From VBDM01 sp964430565 (lineage in GTDB: Bacteria > Pseudomonadota > Gammaproteobacteria > Burkholderiales > SG8-39): a stretch of 64,000 nucleotides of DNA. The first letter of the stretch is position 1; the number at the start of each line of letters is the position of its first letter. The notes below the pieces were generated by a model, which was not told the DNA's origin, made no database searches, and saw nothing but the letters and a program-made list of their open reading frames with translations. The stretch is from positions 186,001 through 250,000 of the forward strand of contig CAYSFD010000048.1 of NCBI GenBank assembly GCA_964430565.1. Direction: 5' to 3'. The position numbers and the translations under genes were made by a program. Shown one piece after another: positions 43,324-52,157 of the stretch.

Positions 43324-44304
43324 ATGCGATTCAATCCCAGAGTCACCGCACCTTTCGTCCTCGCGCTGCTCTGCGGGCTCGGGGCCGAAGGGACAAGCGC
43401 CCAAGCCTGGCCCGTAAAGCCGGTGCGTATCATCGTGCCGTTTGCGGCGGGCGGCACGGCCGACACGCTCGGGCGGCTCGTTGCGCCGAGGCTCTCGGAG
43501 AGCCTGAAGGAAAACTTCGTCATCGAAAACCGGCCTGGGGCAGGCGGTGTGATCGGCTCGGACTTCGTCGCGAAGGCCGCACCGGACGGCTACACGCTCC
43601 TTGTCTCGGGCGTCGCATCGCATTGCATCGCTCCCGCGCTTTCGAACAAGTTCCCGTTCGATCCGCTGCGCGACTTCACTCATATTGCGCTTTTCGGCGG
43701 CCCGCCCGGCGTACTCGTCGTCAATCCTTCGCTTCCGGTGCGCGACTTGAGGGAGTTCATCGCTTACGCGAAGGCGCAGGACGGGAAGCTCGCCTACGGC
43801 TCTCCGGGCAATGGGACTCAAGGGCACCTGATCGCCGAGCAGCTGAAGCAGGTCGTCGGCATCCAGATGACCCATGTGCCCTATAAGGGCGCTAGTCTCG
43901 CCGTGGCCGATCTGATCGCGGGGCACTTGCCGGTGACTTCGACGACGCTGACGACGGCCGCGACTCAGATCAAAGCCGGCAGGGCGCGCGCGCTCGCGGT
44001 GAGCTCGGTAAAGCGCGTTCCGGATTTTCCCGAGGTGCCGACTTTCGCCGAGCTCGGCTATCCGGAACTCTCCGCCTTGATCTGGTTCTCGCTCTCCGGC
44101 CCGGCGGGGATGCCGGCCGACATCGTCAACCGGCTCAACGCCGATGTGCGGCGCATCCTGCAGCTCGCCGATGTTCGCGAGCGGCTTCGCCCCGAGGGCA
44201 TCGAGCCGGGCGATCTCGATCCGAAGCAATTCACCGCGTACATGACGGCGGAAGTGAAGCGCTGGGGCCCGGTCGTGCGCGCCTCCGGCGCAAAAGTCGA
44301 TTGA
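43324..44304 (+). CDS. Bug/TctC-family periplasmic binding protein 3
   Basis: Binding protein of 326 residues with a signal peptide ending near GTSAQA. It has the landmarks WPVKPVRIIVPFAAGGTAD, VIENRPGAGGVIGSDFVAKA and HVPYKGASLAVADLIAG. Located 31 bp before the Rieske oxygenase, so the ligand may be an aromatic dicarboxylate such as a phthalate-type acid; this is inferred from context. Confidence 0.9.
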   Translation: MRFNPRVTAPFVLALLCGLGAEGTSAQAWPVKPVRIIVPFAAGGTADTLGRLVAPRLSESLKENFVIENRPGAGGVIGSDFVAKAAPDGYTLLVSGVASHCIAPALSNKFPFDPLRDFTHIALFGGPPGVLVVNPSLPVRDLREFIAYAKAQDGKLAYGSPGNGTQGHLIAEQLKQVVGIQMTHVPYKGASLAVADLIAGHLPVTSTTLTTAATQIKAGRARALAVSSVKRVPDFPEVPTFAELGYPELSALIWFSLSGPAGMPADIVNRLNADVRRILQLADVRERLRPEGIEPGDLDPKQFTAYMTAEVKRWGPVVRASGAKVD

Positions 44305-44335
44305 GGCGCGTGAGAGGTATTGAGGAACAGGAAAT

Positions 44336-45619
44336 ATGCTGACTCAGGAACAGAACGAACAGTTGACCCGCACCGATCGCGGCACGCTCATGGGCGATCT
44401 CTTTCGGCGCTACTGGATTCCGGCGCTGCACGGCTGGGAGATCGCCGAGCCCGACTCCGCGCCAGTGCGCGTGCAGCTCCTGGGCGAAAAACTCGTCGCC
44501 TTTCGCGACAGCGAAGGGCGCATCGGCGTGATCGACGAGTTCTGTGCGCATCGCGGCGTGTCGCTGTGGTTCGGCAGGAACGAGGAATGCGGCCTTCGCT
44601 GCCCCTATCACGGCTGGAAGTACGACGTCACCGGGCAATGCGTGGACCTGCCCTCGGAGCCCGAGGAATCGGGCATGCGCAAGGGGATCAAGCTCAAGTC
44701 TTACCCGGTGATCGAGCGGGGCGACGTGGTGTGGGTTTACATGGGCCCGCCTGAGCTGAAGCCCGCGCCGCCCGAGCTCGAATGGGTGATGGTTGCGCCC
44801 GAGCGGCGCTTTGCCTCCAAGCGTCTTCAGGAGTCCAACTACCTGCAGGCGATCGAAGGCGGGATCGATTCGAGCCACGTGTCGTTCCTGCATTCGGGCG
44901 AGCTCGAGACCGATCCACTCTTCAAGGGCAGCCGCGCCAACCAGTACAACCTCGACGACCGCATGCCGGTCTTCGACGTGGTGGATTTCGAGGGGGGCCT
45001 GCTGATCGGCGCGCGGCGCAAAGCGGAACAAGGGCGCCACTACTGGAGAATCACTCCATGGATCATGCCCTGGTATACGATCATCGCGCCGCGCGCGGGG
45101 CATCCGATCGGGGCGCACGCCTGGGTGCCGATCGACGACGAGCGCTGCTGGGCCTGGAGCATCAACTACCACCCGAGCCGCGCGCTCAGCGCCCCAGAAG
45201 TGAAAGCGATGAAGGACGGCGCCGGAATCCACGTCAAGTACGAGCCCGGCACCTTCATTCCGCTCGCAAACAAGGCGAACGACTACCTCATCGACCGCGG
45301 CGCGCAAAAGCGCGGGCGCTCCTACAGCGGTGTGGCGGGCATCGCCATGCAGGACGCCTCGCTACAGGAGTCTATGGGTGCGATCCAGGACCGCACCCGG
45401 GAGCACCTGTGCATGACCGACAAGGGGATCGTCGGGACGCGCAGCCGCCTGCTTCGTGCCGCCAAGGCCAACCGTGAGGGCAAGCCCGTACCGGCTCTCG
45501 ACCCGGCTTCGCAGCGCGTGCGCAGTTGCGCAATCGAATTACCGGTGGGACAACCCTTCAAGGATGGCGCAAAGCACGGCCTCTTTCCGGCGCTCGATAC
45601 CGATCCGGTGACGGTGTAG
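44336..45619 (+). CDS. Rieske non-heme iron oxygenase, aromatic-ring hydroxylating (phthalate-4,5-dioxygenase-like)
   Basis: Oxygenase subunit of 427 residues. The Rieske cluster ligands are C70-x-H72 (CAHRG) and C89-x2-H92 (CPYHGWKY). The mononuclear iron site has H181 and H186 in EGGIDSSHVSFLHS. Organisation matches the phthalate/vanillate-type single-subunit group. RBS GAGGAAC precedes the ATG. No reductase gene is present in the cluster, so electrons must come from elsewhere. Followed by a dihydroxyphthalate-decarboxylase-like gene after a palindromic repeat. Confidence 0.9.
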   Translation: MLTQEQNEQLTRTDRGTLMGDLFRRYWIPALHGWEIAEPDSAPVRVQLLGEKLVAFRDSEGRIGVIDEFCAHRGVSLWFGRNEECGLRCPYHGWKYDVTGQCVDLPSEPEESGMRKGIKLKSYPVIERGDVVWVYMGPPELKPAPPELEWVMVAPERRFASKRLQESNYLQAIEGGIDSSHVSFLHSGELETDPLFKGSRANQYNLDDRMPVFDVVDFEGGLLIGARRKAEQGRHYWRITPWIMPWYTIIAPRAGHPIGAHAWVPIDDERCWAWSINYHPSRALSAPEVKAMKDGAGIHVKYEPGTFIPLANKANDYLIDRGAQKRGRSYSGVAGIAMQDASLQESMGAIQDRTREHLCMTDKGIVGTRSRLLRAAKANREGKPVPALDPASQRVRSCAIELPVGQPFKDGAKHGLFPALDTDPVTV

Positions 45620-45634
45620 ATAGAGTTACTATTT

Positions 45635-45740
45635 CCCCTCCTTGGAAAAGGAGGGGTGGCGCGAAGCGCCGGGGTGGTTTGATCGGGCGCCTTCACCACC
45701 CCGCCCGCTTCGCGGGCACCCCTCCTCATTTGAGGAGGGG
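45635..45740. repeat. Multi-armed palindromic intergenic repeat
   Basis: Five stems occur in 106 bp. An outer hairpin has arms CCCCTCCTT/AAGGAGGGG. A small hairpin is GGCGC-GAA-GCGCC. A central stem has arms GGGGTGGT and ACCACCCC. A fourth is GCCCGC-TTC-GCGGGC, and the last is CCCCTCCTCA-TT-TGAGGAGGGG. The outer hairpins are near copies of each other, so the whole can fold into a cloverleaf or cruciform. It resembles REP/MITE-type repeats. The plus-frame reading yields a spurious peptide, so the next gene starts after it. Confidence 0.8.
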
Positions 45741-45756
45741 ATATTCCGGGACCCCG

Positions 45757-46749
45757 ATGCCTAGACTTCAGCTCTCGCTTGCCTGTTGGGACTACGACCG
45801 CACCCGCGCTCTCGCCGACGGCAGCGTGCGGCCCGAGGGCATCGACCTTATCTATCAAAACCTCTACGTCGAGGAGACCTTCTTCCGGATGCTGCGCAAT
45901 CGCGAGTTCGACGCGGCGGAGATGTCGCTCTCGTCGTACTGCGTTTCGCTCATGAATGAGGATCCGGCGTTCATCGCCATCCCGGTGTTCCCGTCGCGCT
46001 TTTTTCGCCACTCGTGCATCTTTATCTCGTCAAAAAGCGGCATCCGCGAGCCGAAGGAGCTTGCCGGAAAGAGAATCGGCGTGCCGGAATACCAGATGAC
46101 GGCGCCGGTATGGATCCGAGGCATTCTGCAGGACGAGTACGGCGTCGATCCCGCGAGCTGCGAGTACTTTACGGGCGGCGAGGAAGAGCCTGGCCGCGAC
46201 GAAAAGCTCAAGCTCGACCTACCCACGAAATTCAGGGTGAATCCGATCGGGCCGAGGCAGACGCTCGCGCAGATGATCGCCGAGGGCGAGCTGGACGCCA
46301 TGCATACGGCGCGCGCGCCTTCGACCTTCGCCGCGCGGCCGAACGAGGTGAAGCGCCTCTTCGAGAACTTCGTGGACATCGAAAAGGCCTACTACCGCAA
46401 GACGAAAATCTTCCCGATCATGCACACGGTAGTGATCCGCCGCGAACTGTACCGGGCGAACCGCTGGATCGCGCAGTCGCTCTACAAGGCTTTCGTCCAG
46501 GCGCAGCGCAGGACCTACGACCATCTGGCCACCACCATGGCGCTCACCACGATGCTGCCCTGGCAGGCCGCGCACGTCGAGGAAGCAAGGAGGGAACTCG
46601 GCAAGGACTGGTGGCCCTACGGCCTCGAACTCAACCGCCACGTGCTGGAGACGTTCCTGCGCTACCACAACGAGCAGGGACTCTCGAAGCGCAGACTGAA
46701 AGCCGAGGAGCTGTTCGCCCCGGAAACACTCGAGTCTTTCCGCGTCTGA
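45757..46749 (+). CDS. 4,5-dihydroxyphthalate decarboxylase-like protein
   Basis: Protein of 330 residues. Landmarks: LSLACWDYDRTRAL near the start, YVEETFFRMLRNREFDAAEMSLSSY and the periplasmic-binding-like fold of the family. The enzyme removes CO2 from 4,5-dihydroxyphthalate. Paired with the Rieske oxygenase it fits a phthalate-like pathway, though the dehydrogenase step and reductase are missing here. The ATG at 45757 is chosen because upstream codons read through the palindromic repeat. Confidence 0.87.
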   Translation: MPRLQLSLACWDYDRTRALADGSVRPEGIDLIYQNLYVEETFFRMLRNREFDAAEMSLSSYCVSLMNEDPAFIAIPVFPSRFFRHSCIFISSKSGIREPKELAGKRIGVPEYQMTAPVWIRGILQDEYGVDPASCEYFTGGEEEPGRDEKLKLDLPTKFRVNPIGPRQTLAQMIAEGELDAMHTARAPSTFAARPNEVKRLFENFVDIEKAYYRKTKIFPIMHTVVIRRELYRANRWIAQSLYKAFVQAQRRTYDHLATTMALTTMLPWQAAHVEEARRELGKDWWPYGLELNRHVLETFLRYHNEQGLSKRRLKAEELFAPETLESFRV

Positions 46750-46851
46750 GTCGCCGGGCAGGTTGTAGGGCGAAGCGGCGCGGTGCACAATGACGTGCCG
46801 CCGCGCTGGAGGCCGAGTCTGACAACAAGGAGGGGCGTTCGAAAGAGGAAC

Positions 46852-47415
46852 ATGCGAATCCTTCGTTTTCTTAAAGGGTCGACGATCTGCGCCTTTGCGG
46901 TGTTGGTCGGCTGTGCAGCGCACACCTCCAGCATCACCCAGGACGAAAAGCCGACCGGGCGGGAGGCGTATCTTTACGGACGCTTCTACATCGACGCGAA
47001 AGACGGAAAGCTCGCCCTGGACGGCCATCAAACCATGGGGTTTGTCATAAAGTGTGCGAGCGGAGACACGTATACTTTTCGCTCTTCCAACGATAATGCG
47101 CTTCAGGTCATCAAGATCGCGCCGTCGATGTGCTCGCTCACGGAGTATGTCCATACCAATGCGGATGGGAAGGTCAGATCCAGGAAAAGCGCACCGGAAA
47201 AGCTGATGCGCGACGCCCGGTTCGACGCGGGCAAGGCGTATTACCTCGGTGACTTCTATTCAGAAGCCGCGACGCCGGTTCAAGGCAAAGTCGTGTCGAG
47301 TGTCTGGAACATCAAGGCGGTGCGCAACGACTACAACAGCACCAGCGCCGTTCTGAAGGCCGCCTATCCGAATCTGGCCGCGCTTCCGACCGAAAACCGG
47401 ATGATCGGAAGATAG
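46852..47415 (+). CDS. Hypothetical lipoprotein
   Basis: Protein of 187 residues with a lipoprotein signal: KGSTICAFAVLVGCAAH, lipobox LVGC with the lipidated Cys. The mature part is polar and beta-rich (YLYGRFYIDAKDGKL) with two further cysteines. RBS GAGGAA precedes ATG 46852. No family recognised. Expected in the outer or inner membrane facing the periplasm. Confidence 0.8.
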   Translation: MRILRFLKGSTICAFAVLVGCAAHTSSITQDEKPTGREAYLYGRFYIDAKDGKLALDGHQTMGFVIKCASGDTYTFRSSNDNALQVIKIAPSMCSLTEYVHTNADGKVRSRKSAPEKLMRDARFDAGKAYYLGDFYSEAATPVQGKVVSSVWNIKAVRNDYNSTSAVLKAAYPNLAALPTENRMIGR

Positions 47416-47497
47416 CGTTGAAGTCCTGGAATGGCGTCTGCCAGGACAGAGCGTAAAATGTTGTCTCCAACCGATCCAGTCGCCGAAGGTGGAATTC

Positions 47498-47719
47498 ATG
47501 ATTCGCAAGATCGAAGCGGTTGTTGACGAGCAGGGCACGGTCCGGTTGAAGGAGCTTGTGCGCCTGGTCGCGCCGCGCCGGGCGGTGGTGACGATCTTCG
47601 ATGAAGACAGTACGGTTGAGGTCGATGAATCCCCCTTGCTCAGCGAGCCGGCTCTGGCCCAGGACTGGAATCGCCCTGAAGAGGATGCCGCGTGGTCGCA
47701 CCTTCAGCTGGCTCGGTAG
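47498..47719 (+). CDS. Antitoxin of a MazF/PemK-type pair
   Basis: Small acidic protein of 73 residues (IRKIEAVVDEQGTVRLKEL at the start, EDAAWSHLQLAR at the end). It overlaps the downstream PemK-like toxin gene by 28 bp, typical of toxin-antitoxin operons. Fold not recognised beyond this class. Start chosen at ATG 47498. Confidence 0.7.
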   Translation: MIRKIEAVVDEQGTVRLKELVRLVAPRRAVVTIFDEDSTVEVDESPLLSEPALAQDWNRPEEDAAWSHLQLAR

Positions 47720-48036
47720 TCCTCGTACCTTTCCCGTTTTCCGATCTTTCCCAGAGCAAGCTACGTCCCGCGGTCGTGTTGGCCGATGCAGGCCATGGCG
47801 ACTGGATTCTTTGCCAACTCACCAGCAGTCCGTATTCCGACGCGAGGGCGGTCAGGCTGGCCAATTCCGAATTCAAGAAGGGCTCGCTCCGCGTGGTGAG
47901 CTACGCGCGGCCCGGCAAGCTGTTCACCGCCAACCGGGAACTGCTGGTTTCCGAGGTTGGCGTTCTCGGCGAAACAGCGTTCAACCGGGTACTCGATGCG
48001 GTAATCGGCGTTCTTCGGCCGGATAAGCAGCGGTGA
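47692..48036 (+). CDS. MazF/PemK-family endoribonuclease toxin
   Basis: Protein of 114 residues with the PemK/MazF fold: GSVVLVPFPFSDLSQSKLRPAVVLA at the start is the family hallmark with the conserved Pro-Phe and RPAVV. It would cleave mRNA when free of antitoxin. GTG start at 47692 inside the antitoxin gene. The pair sits between a lipoprotein gene and the acyl-CoA ligase. Confidence 0.87.
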   Translation: MVAPSAGSVVLVPFPFSDLSQSKLRPAVVLADAGHGDWILCQLTSSPYSDARAVRLANSEFKKGSLRVVSYARPGKLFTANRELLVSEVGVLGETAFNRVLDAVIGVLRPDKQR

Positions 48037-48100
48037 TTCTGGATTAGATAGACCATGGTTTCCTGCGCGGTTATTTCTCCGACTCGGTCCAGCGTTTCCT

Positions 48101-49948
48101 CTAGCGAACGGCAGTTTTTCCGATCCGTATCACATCCGCTCCGGCCGGGTCGGCATGGAGAGTCTCGACCAGTGCGGCGCGGCGCGCGAGCACCGCGCGC
48201 TGGTTGATGTAGCCCTTGTCGGTGATTTCGTTGGCGTCGATCGAGGGCGGCTCGGCCATGAGCAGGGCGCGCGCGGCGTAAGTCGAGCTTCCGCCTTCCG
48301 CCGCAAGCTGAGTCAATCCTTCCTTCGCGCGCGCTTTCACGCGCGGGTCGCGCAGCACCTCCGCGAGCGGCCCATCCGCAGGCAGGTCGGGGCACAGGCT
48401 GCGCGCGCCCTGCGGGCTCGCGAAAACGAGAAAACCGACCTCCGCGCGATCGTGCCCCGTGACAACGATGTCCTGCGCAAGGGGCGCGAGCGCGGCGATG
48501 CCTCTCACGCGCAGCGCGCCGACGTGCACCCACACCGCGGTGGAGAGCTTGAAGTCCTCGGCGATGCGCCCGTCGAACTCGATGCCCTTCGCGGGGTCGT
48601 TGGGATCGGCGAAGCGCCCGGCGTCGCCGATCCGGTAGTAGCCTTCCTCATCGAAGGCCTCGCGCGTCAAGTCCGGGCGCTTCCAGTAGCCCGGCGTGAC
48701 GTTGGGTCCGCGCACGCGCAGCTCGAGCTTCCCGCCGTTCGGCAGCATCTTCAGTTCGATTCCCGCTTTGGGCAGGCCGATCACCCCGGCGCGGTCGATC
48801 TCGAAATGCACCGACGTTACCGAAGGCGCCGTCTCGGTCGAGCCCCACGCCGATACCATCGGCACGCGCCGCCCGAGCTCCTTCTCGCAGAGGCGCTCGA
48901 GCCGCTCCCAGAGGTTCTGCGGCAAGGCGGCTCCGGCGTAGAAGATGAGCTGGAGGTTGCGGAAGAAATTGCGGCGCAGCGCTTCGTCATTCTCGAGGAA
49001 GGGAAGCAGCATGTCGAATCCGCGCGGCACGTTGAAGTAGAGGTTCGGGGAAATTTCGCGCAGGTTCGCGACCGTTTTTTCCACCAGCCCCGGCGCGGGC
49101 TTGCCTTCGTCGATATAGAGCGTGCCGCCGTTCGCGAGCACCATGTTGAAATTATGGTTGGCCCCGAAAGTGTGGTTCCACGGCAGCCAGTCCACGAGCA
49201 CGGGCGGCTCCTCGGCCAGGAACGGCCACACCTGCACGATCTGCTGCTGGTTCGCGCACAGCATGCGCTGGGTGTTGATCACGCCCTTGGGTTCGCCGGT
49301 CGAGCCGGAGGTGAACAGGAACTTCGCCACCGTGTCCGGGCTGACCGCGGCGAACGCGCGATCGACTTCGCCGCCCGCCGGCGTCGCGAGCAAGTCTCCG
49401 AAAAGCGTTGCGCGCATAGGGGCGGGCCCTGCGCCGTCCGCGACCAGTTCCGCGTCCGTGCCCAGCGCCGCGAGTGCCGGGGCGAATTTCGCGGCGTCCG
49501 CCGCATAGACGAGGCCCGGTGAAAGCAGCTTGAAGATCGCCTTCAGCTTCGCGTGGTCCTTCGACATCAGCGAATAGGCGGGAGAAATCGGCGCCACCGG
49601 CACGCCCACATGCATCGCGCCCAGGACGAGCAGCGCGTGGTTCACGCTGTTGTCGGAAAGGATAGCGACGGGGCACTCGGCAGAAAGCCCGCGCTTGAGC
49701 AGCGCCGCACCGATAGAACGTGCATGGCGCAGTGCTTCCGCGTAGGTGACGCGGCGCCAGCCGCCCGCGCTCCGCTCGGCGAGAAACACGCGCCCGGGCG
49801 CGGCGAGTGCCCACTTTTCGAGCCATTCTCCGGCGCAGCGCGCGCAAGGCAGCAGCCTTTGCGGGGAGCGCAGGATGAGCGAGCCGTCCGCGCGCCGCTC
49901 CACGTTGACCGCCGCGGGCGCGAACTTCAGAGGCGAGCGAGATAACAT
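48101..49948 (-). CDS. Feruloyl-CoA synthase-like acyl-CoA ligase
   Basis: AMP-forming ligase of 615 residues. The ATP-binding P-loop is FLFTSGSTGEPKG. DWLPWNHTFG, RVPMVSAWGSTETAPSVT and GYWKRPDLT follow, the order seen in feruloyl-CoA synthases. It would activate a hydroxycinnamate or related aromatic acid to its CoA thioester. It is divergent from a Liv-type ABC transporter (49998 onward), which probably imports its substrate. No enoyl-CoA hydratase/aldolase (ech) gene is nearby. Confidence 0.88.
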   Translation of the reverse strand: MLSRSPLKFAPAAVNVERRADGSLILRSPQRLLPCARCAGEWLEKWALAAPGRVFLAERSAGGWRRVTYAEALRHARSIGAALLKRGLSAECPVAILSDNSVNHALLVLGAMHVGVPVAPISPAYSLMSKDHAKLKAIFKLLSPGLVYAADAAKFAPALAALGTDAELVADGAGPAPMRATLFGDLLATPAGGEVDRAFAAVSPDTVAKFLFTSGSTGEPKGVINTQRMLCANQQQIVQVWPFLAEEPPVLVDWLPWNHTFGANHNFNMVLANGGTLYIDEGKPAPGLVEKTVANLREISPNLYFNVPRGFDMLLPFLENDEALRRNFFRNLQLIFYAGAALPQNLWERLERLCEKELGRRVPMVSAWGSTETAPSVTSVHFEIDRAGVIGLPKAGIELKMLPNGGKLELRVRGPNVTPGYWKRPDLTREAFDEEGYYRIGDAGRFADPNDPAKGIEFDGRIAEDFKLSTAVWVHVGALRVRGIAALAPLAQDIVVTGHDRAEVGFLVFASPQGARSLCPDLPADGPLAEVLRDPRVKARAKEGLTQLAAEGGSSTYAARALLMAEPPSIDANEITDKGYINQRAVLARRAALVETLHADPAGADVIRIGKTAVR

Positions 49949-49997
49949 TGACCCGCAGATTGTAATGTTTTATAACAGTCGAAACCAAGGAGGAGCC

Positions 49998-51242
49998 ATG
50001 CACAACCAGTCAGGCACGAGCCGCCGCAATTTCAACAAGACTCTTCTCGCCGCCGGAGCAGCGGCAACATTCGCGCCTTTCGGCATCCTGCGGGCACAGA
50101 GCGCGAAGCTCAAGGTCGGGGTGCTGCTGCCGCGCTCGGGCGTGCAGGGTTTCATCGGGCAATCGTGCCAGAAGGGCGCCGATCTCGCTCCCGAGGTAAT
50201 CAAGGCGATGCTCGGCGTGGATATCGAGCTGATGAACGCCGACACCGAGAGCAACGTCGATACGGCGCGCACGCGGGCCGAGCGCCTGATCCAGGAGGGG
50301 GCGCACGTGCTGGTCGGCGCCTTCGATTCGGGGCAGTCGGTGGCGATTGCGCAGGTCGCAGAACAGCGCGGCGTGCCGCACATCGTCAACATCGCCGCCG
50401 CGCCGCAGATCACCGAGCAGGGCTACAAGTTCGTGTTCCGCAATTTCCAGACCGCGCCCGACATTGTGAGGGAAGGCCTTGCGCTGATCGGCGAGCTGTT
50501 CCAGGCGACCAATACGGTGCCGCGCACCGCGGTGTTCATGCACGTCAACGACACCTTCGGCCAGGCGATGGCCAGGGGAATCGGCGCGGCCATGCCGAGG
50601 TTGACGCAGCTGCCCTTCAGGATCGTCGACACCATCTCCTACGACACGGCGGCGAAGGACCTCTCGGTCGAAGTGTCCAAGGCGAAGGCGTCGAAGGCCG
50701 ATTTCGTTCTGCTCGTCTCGCGGCTGAACGATGCCATCCTTCTGCGCCGCGAGATGGTGAAGCAGCGCTGGAATCCGATGGGCGTCGTCAGCCCCGGTTC
50801 GCCGGGAATGTACGAGGAGCAGTTCTACAAGACATTGGGCAAGCTCTCCGAGTACTGCATCTCGAACGTGCCCTGGTACAACCCCAAGGCCGAGCTCACG
50901 AAGACTGTGGAAAAAGCTTTCCTCAAGCGCAACCCAAAGGATAATCTCGTTTTCCACGGTTTGAACGCGGGCTTCACCTTCGAGGCGATCCTCGTCGCCG
51001 CGGACTCGTTCAAGCGCGCGCGGAGCACCGATGCGAAGACGCTCACCGACGCCATACGCCAGACCAACATCACGAGCAAGATGATGCTCGGGGGGCCGAT
51101 CAAATTCAACGCGAAAGGCCAGGTCGAAGGCATCGGTTCGGCGTGCGTGCAGAACCTCAAGCTCAGGCCGACGGTGGTGCTGCCGGTAGCGGCTGCGGAG
51201 ACAAAGCCGGTGTTCCCGATGCCCGGCTATAAGCCGGCGTAG
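49998..51242 (+). CDS. ABC transporter substrate-binding protein, LivK-like
   Basis: Periplasmic binding protein of 414 residues with a Tat-like signal (SRRNFNKTLLAAGAAAT). The mature part has KVGVLLPRSGVQGFIGQS, then AERLIQEGAHVLVGAFDSGQ. RBS AAGGAGG precedes ATG 49998; longer upstream reading is inside the ligase gene's promoter region. First gene of the second HAAT transporter. Proximity to the feruloyl-CoA-synthase-like gene suggests an aromatic acid ligand. Confidence 0.9.
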   Translation: MHNQSGTSRRNFNKTLLAAGAAATFAPFGILRAQSAKLKVGVLLPRSGVQGFIGQSCQKGADLAPEVIKAMLGVDIELMNADTESNVDTARTRAERLIQEGAHVLVGAFDSGQSVAIAQVAEQRGVPHIVNIAAAPQITEQGYKFVFRNFQTAPDIVREGLALIGELFQATNTVPRTAVFMHVNDTFGQAMARGIGAAMPRLTQLPFRIVDTISYDTAAKDLSVEVSKAKASKADFVLLVSRLNDAILLRREMVKQRWNPMGVVSPGSPGMYEEQFYKTLGKLSEYCISNVPWYNPKAELTKTVEKAFLKRNPKDNLVFHGLNAGFTFEAILVAADSFKRARSTDAKTLTDAIRQTNITSKMMLGGPIKFNAKGQVEGIGSACVQNLKLRPTVVLPVAAAETKPVFPMPGYKPA

Positions 51243-51262
51243 GTTCGACGCTCCAGCAGAGA

Positions 51263-51286
51263 GGGCCGGTCCAGCCGGCCCTTTTT
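51263..51286 (+). terminator. Intrinsic terminator between SBP and livH
   Basis: GGGCCGG and CCGGCCC form a perfect 7-bp GC stem with a TCCAG loop followed by five T. The livH ATG comes one base after the T-tract. It would limit transcription of the permease genes relative to the binding protein. Confidence 0.85.
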
Positions 51287-51287
51287 C

Positions 51288-52157
51288 ATGTCCTGGGACC
51301 TCGTCGCCAACGTCGTCGTCGCGGGTGTGCTCACCGGCCTGGTCTACGGCCTGATGGCGCTTGGCTTGTCCGTGATCTTCGGCGTCGTGCGGGTGGTCAA
51401 CTTTGCGCACGGCGAGATGATGACCATCGCCATGTACTCGGCGGTGGTGATCTTCGCGGCGCTCAAGCTCGATCCTTTCATCGTGGTATTGCCGGTCGCC
51501 GGCGCCTTTTTCATCTTCGGCTACGTCCTGCAAACGGGCCTCATCAATCCGTTCATCACGCGCCCCGAGCACTCCCAGTTCATGCTGATGATCGCGGTGG
51601 CGATCATCATGATCAACGCGCTCCTGATGCTGTTCGGCCCCGAAGCGAGGAGCGTGCAGGTCGATTATCAACTCGAGTCCTTCGAGCTTGGCGGCGTGCT
51701 GCTCGACAAGGCACGCCTGTACGCCGCGAGCGCGGCGGTGGTCGCGGCGGCGCTGCTGTTCGCGTTTTTCCGCTTTACGCTCACTGGAAAATCAATCCGC
51801 GCCTGCGCCGACAACTATCTCGGCGCGAGGGTCGTCGGGCTGAACGTCAAGCGCCTCTACGGGCTTACTTTCGGCCTGGGGTCCGCGTGCGTCGCGGTAG
51901 CCGGCTGCGCGATGGTGCTGCTCGTGGATGTGAGCCCGTCTCTGGGACCCTACTACACGCTGCTCGCTTTCGTGATCGTGATCGTCGGCGGTCTGGGCTC
52001 GATGACGGGCGCACTGCTCGGCGGGGTGCTGATCGGAGTCTCCGAGGCGCTCGCGGGCCTTTTCATCGCGCCCTCGGCGAAGAGCATGTTCAGCTTCGGG
52101 CTGCTGATCCTCGTCCTGTTGCTGCGCCCGCAGGGGCTGCTCGGAAAGCGTTCATGA
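51288..52157 (+). CDS. livH: Branched-chain amino acid-type ABC transporter permease LivH
   Basis: Permease of 289 residues with many hydrophobic segments: VLTGLVYGLMALGLSVIFGV and NFAHGEMMTIAMYS are the LivH opening. GKSIRACADNYLGARVVGLN is the coupling loop. No Shine-Dalgarno is visible before ATG 51288, since the stem and T-tract of the terminator occupy that position. The gene overlaps livM as ATGA. Confidence 0.92.
   Translation: MSWDLVANVVVAGVLTGLVYGLMALGLSVIFGVVRVVNFAHGEMMTIAMYSAVVIFAALKLDPFIVVLPVAGAFFIFGYVLQTGLINPFITRPEHSQFMLMIAVAIIMINALLMLFGPEARSVQVDYQLESFELGGVLLDKARLYAASAAVVAAALLFAFFRFTLTGKSIRACADNYLGARVVGLNVKRLYGLTFGLGSACVAVAGCAMVLLVDVSPSLGPYYTLLAFVIVIVGGLGSMTGALLGGVLIGVSEALAGLFIAPSAKSMFSFGLLILVLLLRPQGLLGKRS

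Noticed and set aside
45526..45756. N-terminal extension of the decarboxylase-like protein
   Set aside because: It reads through the palindromic repeat and part of the Rieske gene; family members begin at the MPRLQLS region.
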